From: Myxococcales bacterium
Lineage (GTDB): Bacteria; Myxococcota_A; Bradymonadia; REDH01
Direction: 5' to 3'
Length of the DNA: 13,863 nucleotides
Assembly (NCBI GenBank): GCA_020633625.1
Contig: JACKDJ010000014.1
Span: 97,501-111,363 of the forward strand
The notes below the pieces were generated by a model. The model did not search any database. It was not told the DNA's origin and saw only the letters and a list, made by a program, of their open reading frames with translations. Positions 1 to 9,071 of the stretch are shown piece by piece (position 1 is the first letter of the stretch; every line of letters begins with the position of its first letter). The position numbers and the translations under genes are program-made.

Positions 1-256
1 GCCCGTCGCCGAAGCGGCGCGCGTCGGCGAACCCGTACTCCACGAGCAGCTTCATCGTCCGGTACACCGTCGCGAAGCCGATCCGCGGCACGTCGACGCG
101 CACCGCCTCGAGCAGCTCCTCGACCGAGATGTGGCGGTCCAGGCGAAAGAACGTCTCGACGATCACGTCGCGCTGGCGCGTGGACTTGAGCCCGCGCTCG
201 GCGATGCGTTCGTTGAAGCGGCGCACGACCGCTGCGCTGTCTGCGGGTACGGACAC
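1..256 (-). CDS. Fur-family metal-responsive transcriptional regulator (3' part missing)
   Basis: Fur-family repressors are dimeric winged-helix DNA-binding proteins that sense metal or peroxide. The visible 85 residues cover the N-terminal DNA-binding domain: a helix containing STRQRDVIVETFF, then a Fur-type HISVEELLEAV helix, and the recognition-helix region IGFATVYRTMKLLVEYG, which carries the family signature TVYR. The frame stays open to base 1 and the C-terminal metal-binding/dimerisation domain lies outside the window, so Fur, Zur, PerR and Mur cannot be told apart. The start taken is a GTG at 256, the first plausible start after an in-frame TAG at about 287-289. A second GTG at 226 gives a protein starting just before RRFNERIAERG and is also possible. 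No strong Shine-Dalgarno precedes either. It lies 86 bp downstream of the Big2-like lipoprotein on the same strand and could be co-transcribed with it. Confidence 0.88.
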   Translation of the reverse strand, partial: MSVPADSAAVVRRFNERIAERGLKSTRQRDVIVETFFRLDRHISVEELLEAVRVDVPRIGFATVYRTMKLLVEYGFADARRFGDG

Positions 257-342
257 GAGACGTCGTGGCGGGGGTCCGGTGCGGTCGTGCTATCCCATCC
301 GGGGCCGGACGTCGAGCCACCCGCGCGGAGCGTCGCGCAGCG

Positions 343-987
343 TCAGGGGTGCTGCGGAGGGACGAACCCCGGCGGGATCGCCCCGCCGTCAGAGCCCCCG
401 GTGCCCGCTCCGACTCCCCCTGCAGGCGCACCTTCCGGGTTCGCGACGGGGCTGATGATCCGGCGAACACGCACGCCCGTGTCGGGCTCCTCTGCCGATC
501 CCTCAGGTTCGGGAGCCAGCGCCGCCGTCTCGGCGACGTAGACGGCCACCTGGTCGGCGATCGTCCCGCCGGCCGACGCCGTAATGAACGCGGGACCGAT
601 GGGCCCGAGCGGACGCAGGACGCCTTCGGACGTGACCATCACCCGCGTTGGATCGAGCGAGTGCCACTGGACCGTCGGAAACAGCTCCGTGCCGTCGGCC
701 GCGAACGCGCGGGCGACGAGCTGGGTCGGCGGCGAGTCGAGGCCGATCCGCACGGCGGAGGGGTCGATGATCAGCCGAGCCACCGTCGGCGCGGCGGACG
801 GAGCGCCCTCGGCCGCCGCCGAGCCCGCTGCGGGCTCGGCGGGCACTACCACCTCTCCCGCCGGAGATGAGCCTTCGTCCGGCGCCGGACCGTCGACCTG
901 CGTGGGGTGACACGAAGCGGCGAGGACCGCCGTCGCGAAAACGGCGGCCGAGACGAGCAGCGGCTGGCGGGGACGAGCTGAGTTCAT
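343..987 (-). CDS. Putative lipoprotein with a Big2-like (bacterial Ig-like) domain
   Basis: A 214-aa predicted exported lipoprotein. Residues 1-25 are a signal peptide with a basic N-region (RPRQ) and an Ala/Val-rich core ending in LAAS before Cys26, a slightly loose lipobox because Ala occupies -3. Residues about 30-68 are a Pro/Ala/Gly/Glu-rich linker. Residues about 70-155 match the pattern of Big2 (invasin/intimin-type Ig-like) domains: LIIDPSAVRIGLDS, then QLVARAFAADGTEL, VQWHSLDPTRV, EGVLRPL and ITASAGG, ending in alternating hydrophobics (VAVYV). The last 60 residues are Gly/Pro-rich and probably disordered. A surface or periplasmic structural or adhesive role is inferred from the fold class only. 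It lies between yceI (93-bp gap) and the Fur-family gene on the same strand. The start ATG at 985-987 is chosen because it gives a complete signal peptide. Confidence 0.75.
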   Translation of the reverse strand: MNSARPRQPLLVSAAVFATAVLAASCHPTQVDGPAPDEGSSPAGEVVVPAEPAAGSAAAEGAPSAAPTVARLIIDPSAVRIGLDSPPTQLVARAFAADGTELFPTVQWHSLDPTRVMVTSEGVLRPLGPIGPAFITASAGGTIADQVAVYVAETAALAPEPEGSAEEPDTGVRVRRIISPVANPEGAPAGGVGAGTGGSDGGAIPPGFVPPQHP

Positions 988-1080
988 CGCGACGGCGGGT
1001 CGGGCGGGGCGTTGCGATCGCCGAGGATCACTGAACTTTCGCGCGGCGTCCAGTTCCCGCGCCGCGACCGCCGTCGGGGA

Positions 1081-1701
1081 TCACTGCTGCTGAGCGGTGA
1101 CGCGGACGTCGATCTGCAGCGTGTTCGAGACCTTCGCCTGCAGCGGCGGGGCGATCGAGATGCCAAAATCGTCGAGCTCGATCGAGAAGTGCGTCGTGAC
1201 GCGCACGATGTTGTTCGTGATGCCGTAGGCCGAGCCGACCTGCGCGTCCGAGACCTCGTAGTAGGTGACCGTCGCCGGGACCGTGAGCGTCTGCGACGTC
1301 CCCTTGATCGTCATCGTGCCTGTGACCGTGGCGGCGACGGCCTGGCCATGGGTCAGCGCGGTGGCCGGGGCCTCGACCGACGTGATCTCGAACGTGATCT
1401 GCGGGAAGGCCGCCGCATCGAGCCACTGGTCGCTCACCAGGTGCTCGTCACGCATGTCGACGCCGGTCCGCAGCGTCGCGACGTCGGCCGTGATCGTGCC
1501 GCGCGCGGAGCTCGGGTTGGCGAGGTCGACGGAGAGCGTCCCGCCGAGGCTCGAGGTCGTGCCGGTGATCGTCTCGAGCAGGGCGTCGCTCGTGAAGCTG
1601 ATGTTGCTCGTGTTGGCGAGGACGCCGAAGTCGGTCGCCGCGGCGGGGGCGGCGGCGAGGAGAGCGGCGGCGGCGAGGAACGTGCGGAGCGTGCGAGTCA
1701 T
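1081..1701 (-). CDS. YceI-family secreted lipid-binding-like protein
   Basis: YceI-family proteins are periplasmic lipocalin-like beta-barrels; structurally characterised members bind polyisoprenoid lipids. This 206-aa protein has a Sec signal peptide (residues 1 to about 22, an Ala/Leu core ending APAAA) and then the usual YceI series of strands. Visible family features are the early VLANTSNISFTSDALLETITG strand pair, GGTLSVDLANPSSARGTITADV, the DMRDEHLVSDQWLDAAAFPQITFEITSV segment (matching the family's H-L-x(n)-fD-x-x-x-yP-x-i-x-F pattern), then GTMTIKGTSQTLTVPATV and a C-terminal IELDDFGI strand. The length is near the family norm. The ATG at 1701 has an AGAGG Shine-Dalgarno about 5 nt upstream. 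The tandem repeat array lies 55 bp further upstream, between this gene and the small membrane protein gene, so it could form part of the 5' region of yceI. The native ligand cannot be read from the sequence. Confidence 0.9.
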   Translation of the reverse strand: MTRTLRTFLAAAALLAAAPAAATDFGVLANTSNISFTSDALLETITGTTSSLGGTLSVDLANPSSARGTITADVATLRTGVDMRDEHLVSDQWLDAAAFPQITFEITSVEAPATALTHGQAVAATVTGTMTIKGTSQTLTVPATVTYYEVSDAQVGSAYGITNNIVRVTTHFSIELDDFGISIAPPLQAKVSNTLQIDVRVTAQQQ

Positions 1702-1755
1702 TGGGCCTCTGTTGGGCTGTGGGGTGCGACGAGTCGCGGGAAAGGAAGGGGTCGA

Positions 1756-1956
1756 AACTACCGTCGGGAGGGCGAACTACTCTCGGAACTACCGGGCGAA
1801 GTACCGGAACTACCGTCGGGAGGGCGAACTACCGTCGGGAGGGCGAACTACTCTCGGAACTACCGTCGGGAGGGCGAACTACCGTCGGGAGGGCGAACTA
1901 CTCTCGGAACTACCGTCGGGAGGGCGAACTACTCTCGGAACTACCGTCGGGGAGGG
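1756..1956. repeat. Modular tandem repeat array (19-bp and 12-bp units)
   Basis: The plus strand is built from module A, AACTACCGTCGGGAGGGCG (19 bp), and module B, AACTACTCTCGG (12 bp). In order: A(1756) B(1775) b'(1787, AACTACCGGGCG) b''(1799, AAGTACCGG) A(1808) A(1827) B(1846) A(1858) A(1877) B(1896) A(1908) B(1927), then a variant A from 1939 with one extra G that runs up to the stop codon of the small membrane gene. The A copies at 1756-1926 are identical, as are the four B copies. Read on the minus strand, each module ends in GTAGTT: B is CCGAGAGTAGTT, and A is the related core CCGACGGTAGTT preceded by an extra CGCCCTC. The array fills most of the 255-bp gap between the small membrane gene and yceI. 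TAG in every minus-strand unit rules out coding on that strand. Confidence 0.95.
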
Positions 1957-2181
1957 TCAGTGGCCGCTGCCTTCGGCCGGCGGCGGGAGCTGCTGGAGGA
2001 AGTCGTCCAGGTTCTGCTGGACCTGCTGCTGCTCCTGGATGTCGGCTGCGACCTCCGGGTTCTCCCGGGAGGTCAGGTCGTTGATCACGTAGCCGGCGAT
2101 GCCGCCGCAGAGGCCTCCTACGGCGAGGCCGAGGACGAGGCCGCGGGCGAAGGCGGGAAAGCGGGTGGGTGTGGTGGCCAT
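1957..2181 (-). CDS. Small single-pass membrane protein of unknown function
   Basis: A predicted 74-aa protein, not recognised as a named family. Residues about 12-34 form one glycine-rich transmembrane segment (LVLGLAVGGLCGGIAGYVI) with GxxxG-like spacing that could support helix packing. It is followed by a polar tail of about 40 residues that is Gln-rich and probably helical (IQEQQQVQQNLDDFLQQL). The N-terminus is short and basic, suggesting a cytoplasmic N-terminus. The ATG at 2181 is preferred over an upstream in-frame ATG at 2232 because the extra 17 residues look non-conserved, and a GGAG lies about 10 nt before 2181. The stop codon directly abuts the tandem repeat array. It is divergent from parC with a 185-bp gap. 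Third-position GC bias in this frame supports coding, but with no family match this remains a prediction. Confidence 0.65.
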   Translation of the reverse strand: MATTPTRFPAFARGLVLGLAVGGLCGGIAGYVINDLTSRENPEVAADIQEQQQVQQNLDDFLQQLPPPAEGSGH

Positions 2182-2250
2182 GTCGAGGCTCCGGTTCGAT
2201 GTGCCGCCCGAAGCTAGCGCTCGCGAGGCCATCGACCAGCCCCCGCCGCG

Positions 2251-2265
2251 GCGACGCTGCGTCGC
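2251..2265. promoter_or_regulatory. 7-1-7 perfect palindrome in the divergent gap upstream of parC
   Basis: GCGACGC-T-GCGTCGC is a perfect 15-bp odd palindrome in the 185-bp gap between the divergent small membrane gene (start 2181) and parC (start 2367). The related direct repeat GTCGCGTCNGCG occurs at 2261-2272 and again at 2280-2291. This placement suits an operator. However, the region is very GC-rich, so some palindromes are expected by chance. I saw no convincing -35/-10 pair for either gene in this gap. Confidence 0.3.
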
Positions 2266-2366
2266 GTCAGCGGCGACGGTCGCGTCGGCGTGGAATCGCC
2301 GGATCGCCCGTGGTACGCGGTAACGCGCGCCTCAACGGGAGGCGGTCGAACTCGCAGTTCCGGTTG

Positions 2367-4760
<2,394 letters not shown>

Positions 4761-4770
4761 GACCACGGCG

Positions 4771-6699
4771 ATGAGCGACTACAACGCCCAACACATCGAC
4801 ATCATCGAGGGCATCCAGCACGTCAGGAAGCGGCCGGCGATGTATATCGGCAGCGCCGATCACTACGGGCTGCACCACCTCGTCTGGGAGATCCTCGACA
4901 ACGCCGTCGACGAGGCGATCAACGGCCACGCCACGCGCATCGACGTCACGCTGCACCAGGACGGCGAGTCGGTCACCGTGAAGGACAACGGGCGCGGCAT
5001 CCCGATCGACATCCACCCCAAGAAGGGGCGGCCGGCGCTCGAGGTCATCCTCACGACGCTGGGCGCGGGCGGCAAGTTCGAGGCCGGGAACTATCAGCGC
5101 TCCGGCGGCCTCCACGGCGTCGGCAGCTCCGTCGTCAACGCGCTGTCGAGCGAGCTGATCGCCCGCGTGCGCCGCGGCGGCCGCACGTTCGAGCAGTCGT
5201 TCGCGCAGGGCATCCCGACCTCGGAGCTCGTCGACGTCGGCCCGGGCACCGGCACCGGCACCGAGATCTACTTCCGGCCGGATCGCTCGATCTTCAGCGA
5301 CACGCGTCTGGACTCCGAGACTCTCGCGGAGCGTCTCGAGATCAAGGCCTTCTTGACCCCCGGCCTCAAGGTCGTGTTCCGCGACGAGCGGGCCGGGCAG
5401 CGCTACGAGTACGTCCACGAGGGCGGGATCGTCGCCTACCTTGGGCGCGAGATCGGGCGGATGAGCGAGGGCGTCACGCACCCCGACCCGATCCGCATCT
5501 CGTCGACAGACGCGGACGGCGCCGGGACGATGGTCGACGTCGTGCTGCAGTGGACCGACGCCACCGCCGAGACCGTCCGCAGCTTCGCGAACGGGATCCC
5601 GACGGCAGACGGCGGCACGCACGAGGGCGGGTTCAAGGACGGCGTCGCCGAGGCGATGATGGCGTACCTCGAGGCGCACGACGCGATCCCGCGCGGCGTC
5701 ACCGTCAAGCGCGCAGACATCCGCGAGGGGCTCGTCGGCGTCGTGAACGTCTTCTTGAGCGAGCCGCAGTTTCAGGGGCAGACGAAGGCGAAGCTGAACA
5801 ACGCCGAGATCCGCTCGACGATCGCGTCCCTCGTCCGCAAGGAGGTCGAGGGGTATATGCACCGCAATCAGTCGACCGGGAACTCGGTCGCGATGCGGAT
5901 CATCCAGGCTGCGCGTGCGCGCGCGGCGTCGCGGACGGCGGCGACGGAGGTGCGGCGCAAGAAGCCGGTGTCGCACCGCCTGAACCTGCCCGGCAAGCTC
6001 GCGGACTGCTCGTCGACCGACCCCAACGAGTCCGAGCTGTTTCTCGTCGAGGGCGACTCGGCCGGTGGGTCCGCGAAGCAGGGGCGCGATCGCAAGACGC
6101 AGGCGATCCTGCCGCTCCGCGGCAAGGTGCTGAACGTCGAGCAGGCGACTCCCGCGAAGATCAAAGAGAACCGAGAGCTTCAGGACCTGATCTCGGCGCT
6201 CGGCTGCGGCAGCGGCACGTCGTACAGCGAGGACGGGCTGCGCTACGGGCGCCTGATCCTGCTGATGGACGCCGACTCCGACGGCCACCACATCACGACG
6301 CTCCTGCTGACGTTCCTGTACCGCTGCCTGCCGGGCCTGATCGAGTCGGGTCGCGTGTTCATCGCGCAGCCTCCGCTGTTCCGGATCGACATCGGCAAAG
6401 AGACGTTCTGGGCCGAAGACGACGACGAGCGCGACCGGATCGTCGCCGAAGCCAAGCGCAAGCGCGCCGGGGTCAAGCCGTCGATCCAGCGGTTCAAGGG
6501 TCTCGGAGAGATGATGCCGAAGACGCTGTACGAGACGACGCTCGACCCGAGGACGCGCCGGCTGCTGCGCGTCGTGATCCCGGGCGACCAGCAGATCCTC
6601 ACCGAGAAGACGATCGCGGGGCTGATGGGGCGTGACGCCGGTGTCCGGTTCGAGTTCATCATGGAGAACGCGCGCCTCGCCGACGAGCTGGACGTCTGA
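4771..6699 (+). CDS. parE: DNA topoisomerase IV subunit B (ATPase, GyrB/ParE family)
   Basis: This subunit binds and hydrolyses ATP to drive strand passage with ParC. The 642-aa protein has a complete GHKL ATPase domain: catalytic Glu40 and Mg-binding Asn44 in VWEILDNAVDEA, DNGRGIP at 72-78, the glycine-rich lid GGLHGVGSSVVNALS at 112-126, and transducer Lys341 in QTKAKL. The TOPRIM metal site is EGDSAGG (427-433) plus DADSDG (500-505), followed by QRFKGLGEM (573-581). The length is that of ParE or GyrB without the TOPRIM insertion of enterobacterial GyrB. GyrB and ParE are hard to separate by sequence alone; the ParE call rests on the partner gene lacking a GyrA box. There are 10 nt after parC with no clear Shine-Dalgarno, so coupled translation is likely. 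The TGA stop overlaps the ATG of the next gene. Confidence 0.93.
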   Translation: MSDYNAQHIDIIEGIQHVRKRPAMYIGSADHYGLHHLVWEILDNAVDEAINGHATRIDVTLHQDGESVTVKDNGRGIPIDIHPKKGRPALEVILTTLGAGGKFEAGNYQRSGGLHGVGSSVVNALSSELIARVRRGGRTFEQSFAQGIPTSELVDVGPGTGTGTEIYFRPDRSIFSDTRLDSETLAERLEIKAFLTPGLKVVFRDERAGQRYEYVHEGGIVAYLGREIGRMSEGVTHPDPIRISSTDADGAGTMVDVVLQWTDATAETVRSFANGIPTADGGTHEGGFKDGVAEAMMAYLEAHDAIPRGVTVKRADIREGLVGVVNVFLSEPQFQGQTKAKLNNAEIRSTIASLVRKEVEGYMHRNQSTGNSVAMRIIQAARARAASRTAATEVRRKKPVSHRLNLPGKLADCSSTDPNESELFLVEGDSAGGSAKQGRDRKTQAILPLRGKVLNVEQATPAKIKENRELQDLISALGCGSGTSYSEDGLRYGRLILLMDADSDGHHITTLLLTFLYRCLPGLIESGRVFIAQPPLFRIDIGKETFWAEDDDERDRIVAEAKRKRAGVKPSIQRFKGLGEMMPKTLYETTLDPRTRRLLRVVIPGDQQILTEKTIAGLMGRDAGVRFEFIMENARLADELDV

Positions 6700-7397
6700 T
6701 GCCGACCCAGACTCGCGTCGTCTCGCCAGCGTTTCCCTACGAGTTCGTCCGCCTCGAAGACGGGACGAAGGTGCGCCCGCCGGCGGACTGGGAGCTCCTT
6801 CCGCCGGGCGACGCGATGCTGACGCGGCGGGTAAAGGCGGCGGGGCCGACGTGGACCGTCGAGGAGCAGCGCGGCCGCAAGCGGTTCTCGCGCGGTGTTT
6901 GGGCGCCTGCCGCGACGATCGCGGCGGAGCGAGCGGCGGTCGAGGCGGAGCGTGCGCGCCCAGAGTATACGCGCCAGCTCGACGCCGGACGCCGCCGGCG
7001 CGCGGAGGCCGAGGCAGCCTACGTGGACGAGTTTGCCGCGGCCGTCCGCACCTTCCTCGCCTTCGCGCCGCGCTACGCCGAGCTCGCGAAGTCGCTCGCC
7101 GCTGCCGTCGCGGCGCACGCGACGCCGGTCGGGAGCGGGACGGTGGCGCGCACGAAGCGCATCGACGTCGAGCAGCGCGCCGAGGCCGCGCTCATCGCGT
7201 GGATGCGCCACCAAACAACGGGCTACGACGACATGCAGATCGCGCGGGTAAAGGGCCGCCGCCGCGAGGTGCGCGCCGAGCTCGCGAAGGGCTCCCGCGC
7301 CCTCCTCGCCCGCTACCGCGCCGGGGACCCGGTCGACGAGGCCGTTTGTCCGCTCCGGGCTGCGTTGGCGCGGGTGGACGCGCCTACGGAGGGGTAG
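6699..7397 (+). CDS. DUF2293 domain-containing protein
   Basis: A 232-aa cytoplasmic protein of unknown function. The N-terminal half has a compact segment (WELLPPGDAMLTRRVKAAG, then RGRKRFSRGVWAPAATI, residues about 31-75) seen in DUF2293 proteins. The middle (about 76-140) is Ala/Glu/Arg-rich and probably a long helix or coiled coil. The C-terminal part (about 158-207) carries the DUF2293 hallmark AALIAWMRHQTTGYDDM followed by a basic helix (RVKGRRREVRAELAKGSRALLARY). There is no signal peptide or membrane segment. Its ATG overlaps the parE stop as TGATG, so it is probably translated with parE. The basic C-terminus makes nucleic-acid contact conceivable, but that is inference only. Its TAG stop directly touches the stop codon of the convergent hydrolase gene. 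Confidence 0.8.
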   Translation: MPTQTRVVSPAFPYEFVRLEDGTKVRPPADWELLPPGDAMLTRRVKAAGPTWTVEEQRGRKRFSRGVWAPAATIAAERAAVEAERARPEYTRQLDAGRRRRAEAEAAYVDEFAAAVRTFLAFAPRYAELAKSLAAAVAAHATPVGSGTVARTKRIDVEQRAEAALIAWMRHQTTGYDDMQIARVKGRRREVRAELAKGSRALLARYRAGDPVDEAVCPLRAALARVDAPTEG

Positions 7398-7403
7398 CTA
7401 CCC
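7392..7403. other. 12-bp palindrome formed by the abutting stop codons of two convergent genes
   Basis: GGGTAGCTACCC is a perfect palindrome. Bases 7395-7397 are the TAG of the plus-strand DUF2293 gene and 7398-7400 are the TAG, read on minus, of the hydrolase gene. There is no intergenic base and no stem followed by a T-run, so any transcription terminator must lie inside the opposing gene or be Rho-dependent. Confidence 0.85.
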
Positions 7404-8369
7404 AACGTTCCGGCTCCGCAGCCACGCGGCCAGCGGGTCGAACACGTCTTCTACCGCGTCGCGGCCTACGAAGAGGTCGGCGTGGGAGTACCAGCGCTGG
7501 TCGTTGCCGATCTCGAGGACGTCGGTGCTGCCGCCCCAGACGTTCATCGCCGAACGCGCGGTGGCGGCCGGCACGATGCCGTCGCGGTTGGCCACCACGA
7601 GCAAGAGGTCACCGCGCCGTTCGGCCAGGCGCTCGCTGACGTTCACGCCGCGCAAGACGAGGTCGCCCTGCTGAATCCAGCAGGCGATCTCGTAGTTCAC
7701 GCGCGGCGACGGGTCTTCGACGGTCTTCACGAGCTCGGCGACCGCGCTCGTGTCGACGTTGTCGGGGTTCATGTACACGCCGAGCAGCGCGGGGACGCGC
7801 GTGAGCAGGGGGAGGGCCGTGTGGGCGAGACGCCGGGCTCCCGACACGCGGACGAGGCCGGCGAGCGTCGGCGACTTGGTCGCGAGCTTCAGGACCGGGT
7901 GCGTGTCTTCCCAGCGCAGCGGCGACCCGATCGCGACGATCGAGCCGATGCGGACCTCCGGGCGCAGCGCGGCGGTGGCGAGCGCGATCGACCCACCGAG
8001 CGAGCAGCCGATGAGGTCGACGCTGCGGTGCTGCGTGCCGGTGCGCGCCGAGACGGCGTGGACGGCGGCGGGAAGGTCGACGTCGGCGAACGCGCGGATC
8101 GACGGGCTCTGCGCGCGCTTGCTGAGCGGGCGCGACTCGCCCTGCCGCCGCAGGTTCAGCGACCACACCTCGAAGCCCGCGCCCGCGAGCGCCGCGCGCA
8201 TCGACGTGCCCTGCGGGTGGTAGCCGAAGATGAACGCGTTCATCCCGTAGCCCGGGACGATCGCGAGCGGCCGGAGCGTCGGGTCGAACGCCTCGGTGTC
8301 GACGGCGCGCTCCAGGTGGAGGAGCCACCCGTCGTCGTTGGGTACGAAGTGCCGCGTTACTGAGAGCAT
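7398..8369 (-). CDS. Alpha/beta-fold serine hydrolase, substrate unknown
   Basis: A predicted 323-aa cytoplasmic hydrolase with a full catalytic triad: nucleophile Ser123 in the elbow GCSLGG (121-126), acid Asp263 in VVANRDGIVP, and His296 in YSHADLF. The oxyanion-loop region is IVPGYGMNAFIF (37-48), and the following strand FEVWSLNLRRQGES is typical of the fold. General layout and the GxSLGG elbow resemble PHB synthase/PhaC-like and lipase-like hydrolases, but the PhaC nucleophile would be Cys in GxCxGG, so a polymerase role is not supported. The ATG at 8369 is preferred over an in-frame TTG at 8432 because the protein then begins with the expected LSVTRHFVPNDDGW strand. It lies 93 bp downstream of purN on the same strand, probably the last gene of that unit. 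Substrate is not predictable from the sequence. Confidence 0.8.
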   Translation of the reverse strand: MLSVTRHFVPNDDGWLLHLERAVDTEAFDPTLRPLAIVPGYGMNAFIFGYHPQGTSMRAALAGAGFEVWSLNLRRQGESRPLSKRAQSPSIRAFADVDLPAAVHAVSARTGTQHRSVDLIGCSLGGSIALATAALRPEVRIGSIVAIGSPLRWEDTHPVLKLATKSPTLAGLVRVSGARRLAHTALPLLTRVPALLGVYMNPDNVDTSAVAELVKTVEDPSPRVNYEIACWIQQGDLVLRGVNVSERLAERRGDLLLVVANRDGIVPAATARSAMNVWGGSTDVLEIGNDQRWYSHADLFVGRDAVEDVFDPLAAWLRSRNVG

Positions 8370-8435
8370 ACGCGAGCGATATCCATCGCGAACGGAAAGG
8401 TCCAGCGCCAGCGTGTTCGGTCGACGCAGCAAACA

Positions 8436-8448
8436 CGCCAGACTGGCG
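8436..8448. promoter_or_regulatory. 6-1-6 palindrome between purN and the hydrolase gene
   Basis: CGCCAG-A-CTGGCG is a perfect 13-bp odd palindrome within the 93-bp gap downstream of purN and upstream of the hydrolase. It could be an operator for the hydrolase or a small mRNA hairpin. No T-run follows on the minus strand, so it is not an intrinsic terminator. No promoter was recognised beside it. Confidence 0.25.
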
Positions 8449-8462
8449 CGCCGTCCGAGCTC

Positions 8463-9071
8463 TCAGCCGTCGGTCGTCAGGAGCGCGCGCAGCGTGCGGG
8501 GATACAGGTCATGCTCGGCCGCGAGGACCCGCGCGGCGAGGCTCTCCTCGTCGTCGCCGGCGACCACCGGCACGGCGCTCTGCGCGACGATCGGCCCGCC
8601 GTCAACGGCCCCGGGGACGACGAGGTGCACGGTGCAGCCAGACTCGGACACGCCGGCGGCGAGCGCCTGCCGGTGGGGGTGCAGGCCGGGGAACGCGGGC
8701 AGCAGGCTCGGGTGAATGTTCACGACGCGCCGCGGGAACGCGTCGAGCACGGCGTCGCCGAGGATGTGCATGAATCCTGCGAGGACGACCCAGCTGGCGC
8801 CCCAACTGCCGAGCTGCGCCGCGAGCGCGGCGTCGAAGTCTGACCGTGAGGGCAGGTCGGCTCGCGTGACGGTGGCCACCGGGAGGCCGACGTCGGCGGC
8901 GCGCCGCGCGGCAGCGGCCGCGTGCGACGACACGATCACGCCGACGCACGCGGCCCGAAGGTCGTCGTGGCTGCAGATCGCTGCCAGGTTCGAGCCGCGC
9001 CCCGAGGCGAGGATCGCAAACGGCGGGAGCGCGCGGTCGACGGCGGCGCCGCCGACCACGCGATCAGTCAT
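8463..9071 (-). CDS. purN: Phosphoribosylglycinamide formyltransferase (GART)
   Basis: PurN transfers a formyl group from 10-formyltetrahydrofolate to GAR, the third step of de novo purine synthesis. The 202-aa protein has the N-terminal phosphate-binding loop ILASGRGSNL (20-29), the folate-site strand WVVLAGFMHIL (94-104), and the catalytic stretch VVNIHPSLLPAFPGLHPHRQAL with Asn118 and His120. The catalytic Asp is Asp157 in PGAVDGGPI. These match Asn106, His108 and Asp144 of the E. coli enzyme. The length is normal. The ATG at 9071 lies inside the last codons of the upstream pentapeptide gene (8-nt overlap, ATGACTGA), so it is probably translated by coupling with that gene. Pairing with a pentapeptide gene is not a standard purine operon arrangement. 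Confidence 0.96.
   Translation of the reverse strand: MTDRVVGGAAVDRALPPFAILASGRGSNLAAICSHDDLRAACVGVIVSSHAAAAARRAADVGLPVATVTRADLPSRSDFDAALAAQLGSWGASWVVLAGFMHILGDAVLDAFPRRVVNIHPSLLPAFPGLHPHRQALAAGVSESGCTVHLVVPGAVDGGPIVAQSAVPVVAGDDEESLAARVLAAEHDLYPRTLRALLTTDG

Noticed and set aside
1756..1956. Possible CRISPR array
   Set aside because: Units are 12 and 19 bp and directly adjoining, with no unique spacers and no cas genes nearby.
1012..2217. Plus-strand open frames through yceI and the repeat array, encoding repeats such as NYRREGE and VGRANY
   Set aside because: They run antisense to yceI and the small membrane gene, and the array is open in all three plus frames simply because it lacks stops; no start signal or family support.
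2169..2366. Upstream extension of parC to 2169
   Set aside because: The extra 66 residues are Arg/Ser-rich and unlike the family; homology begins at MSTDDVVLHEATQKRYL.
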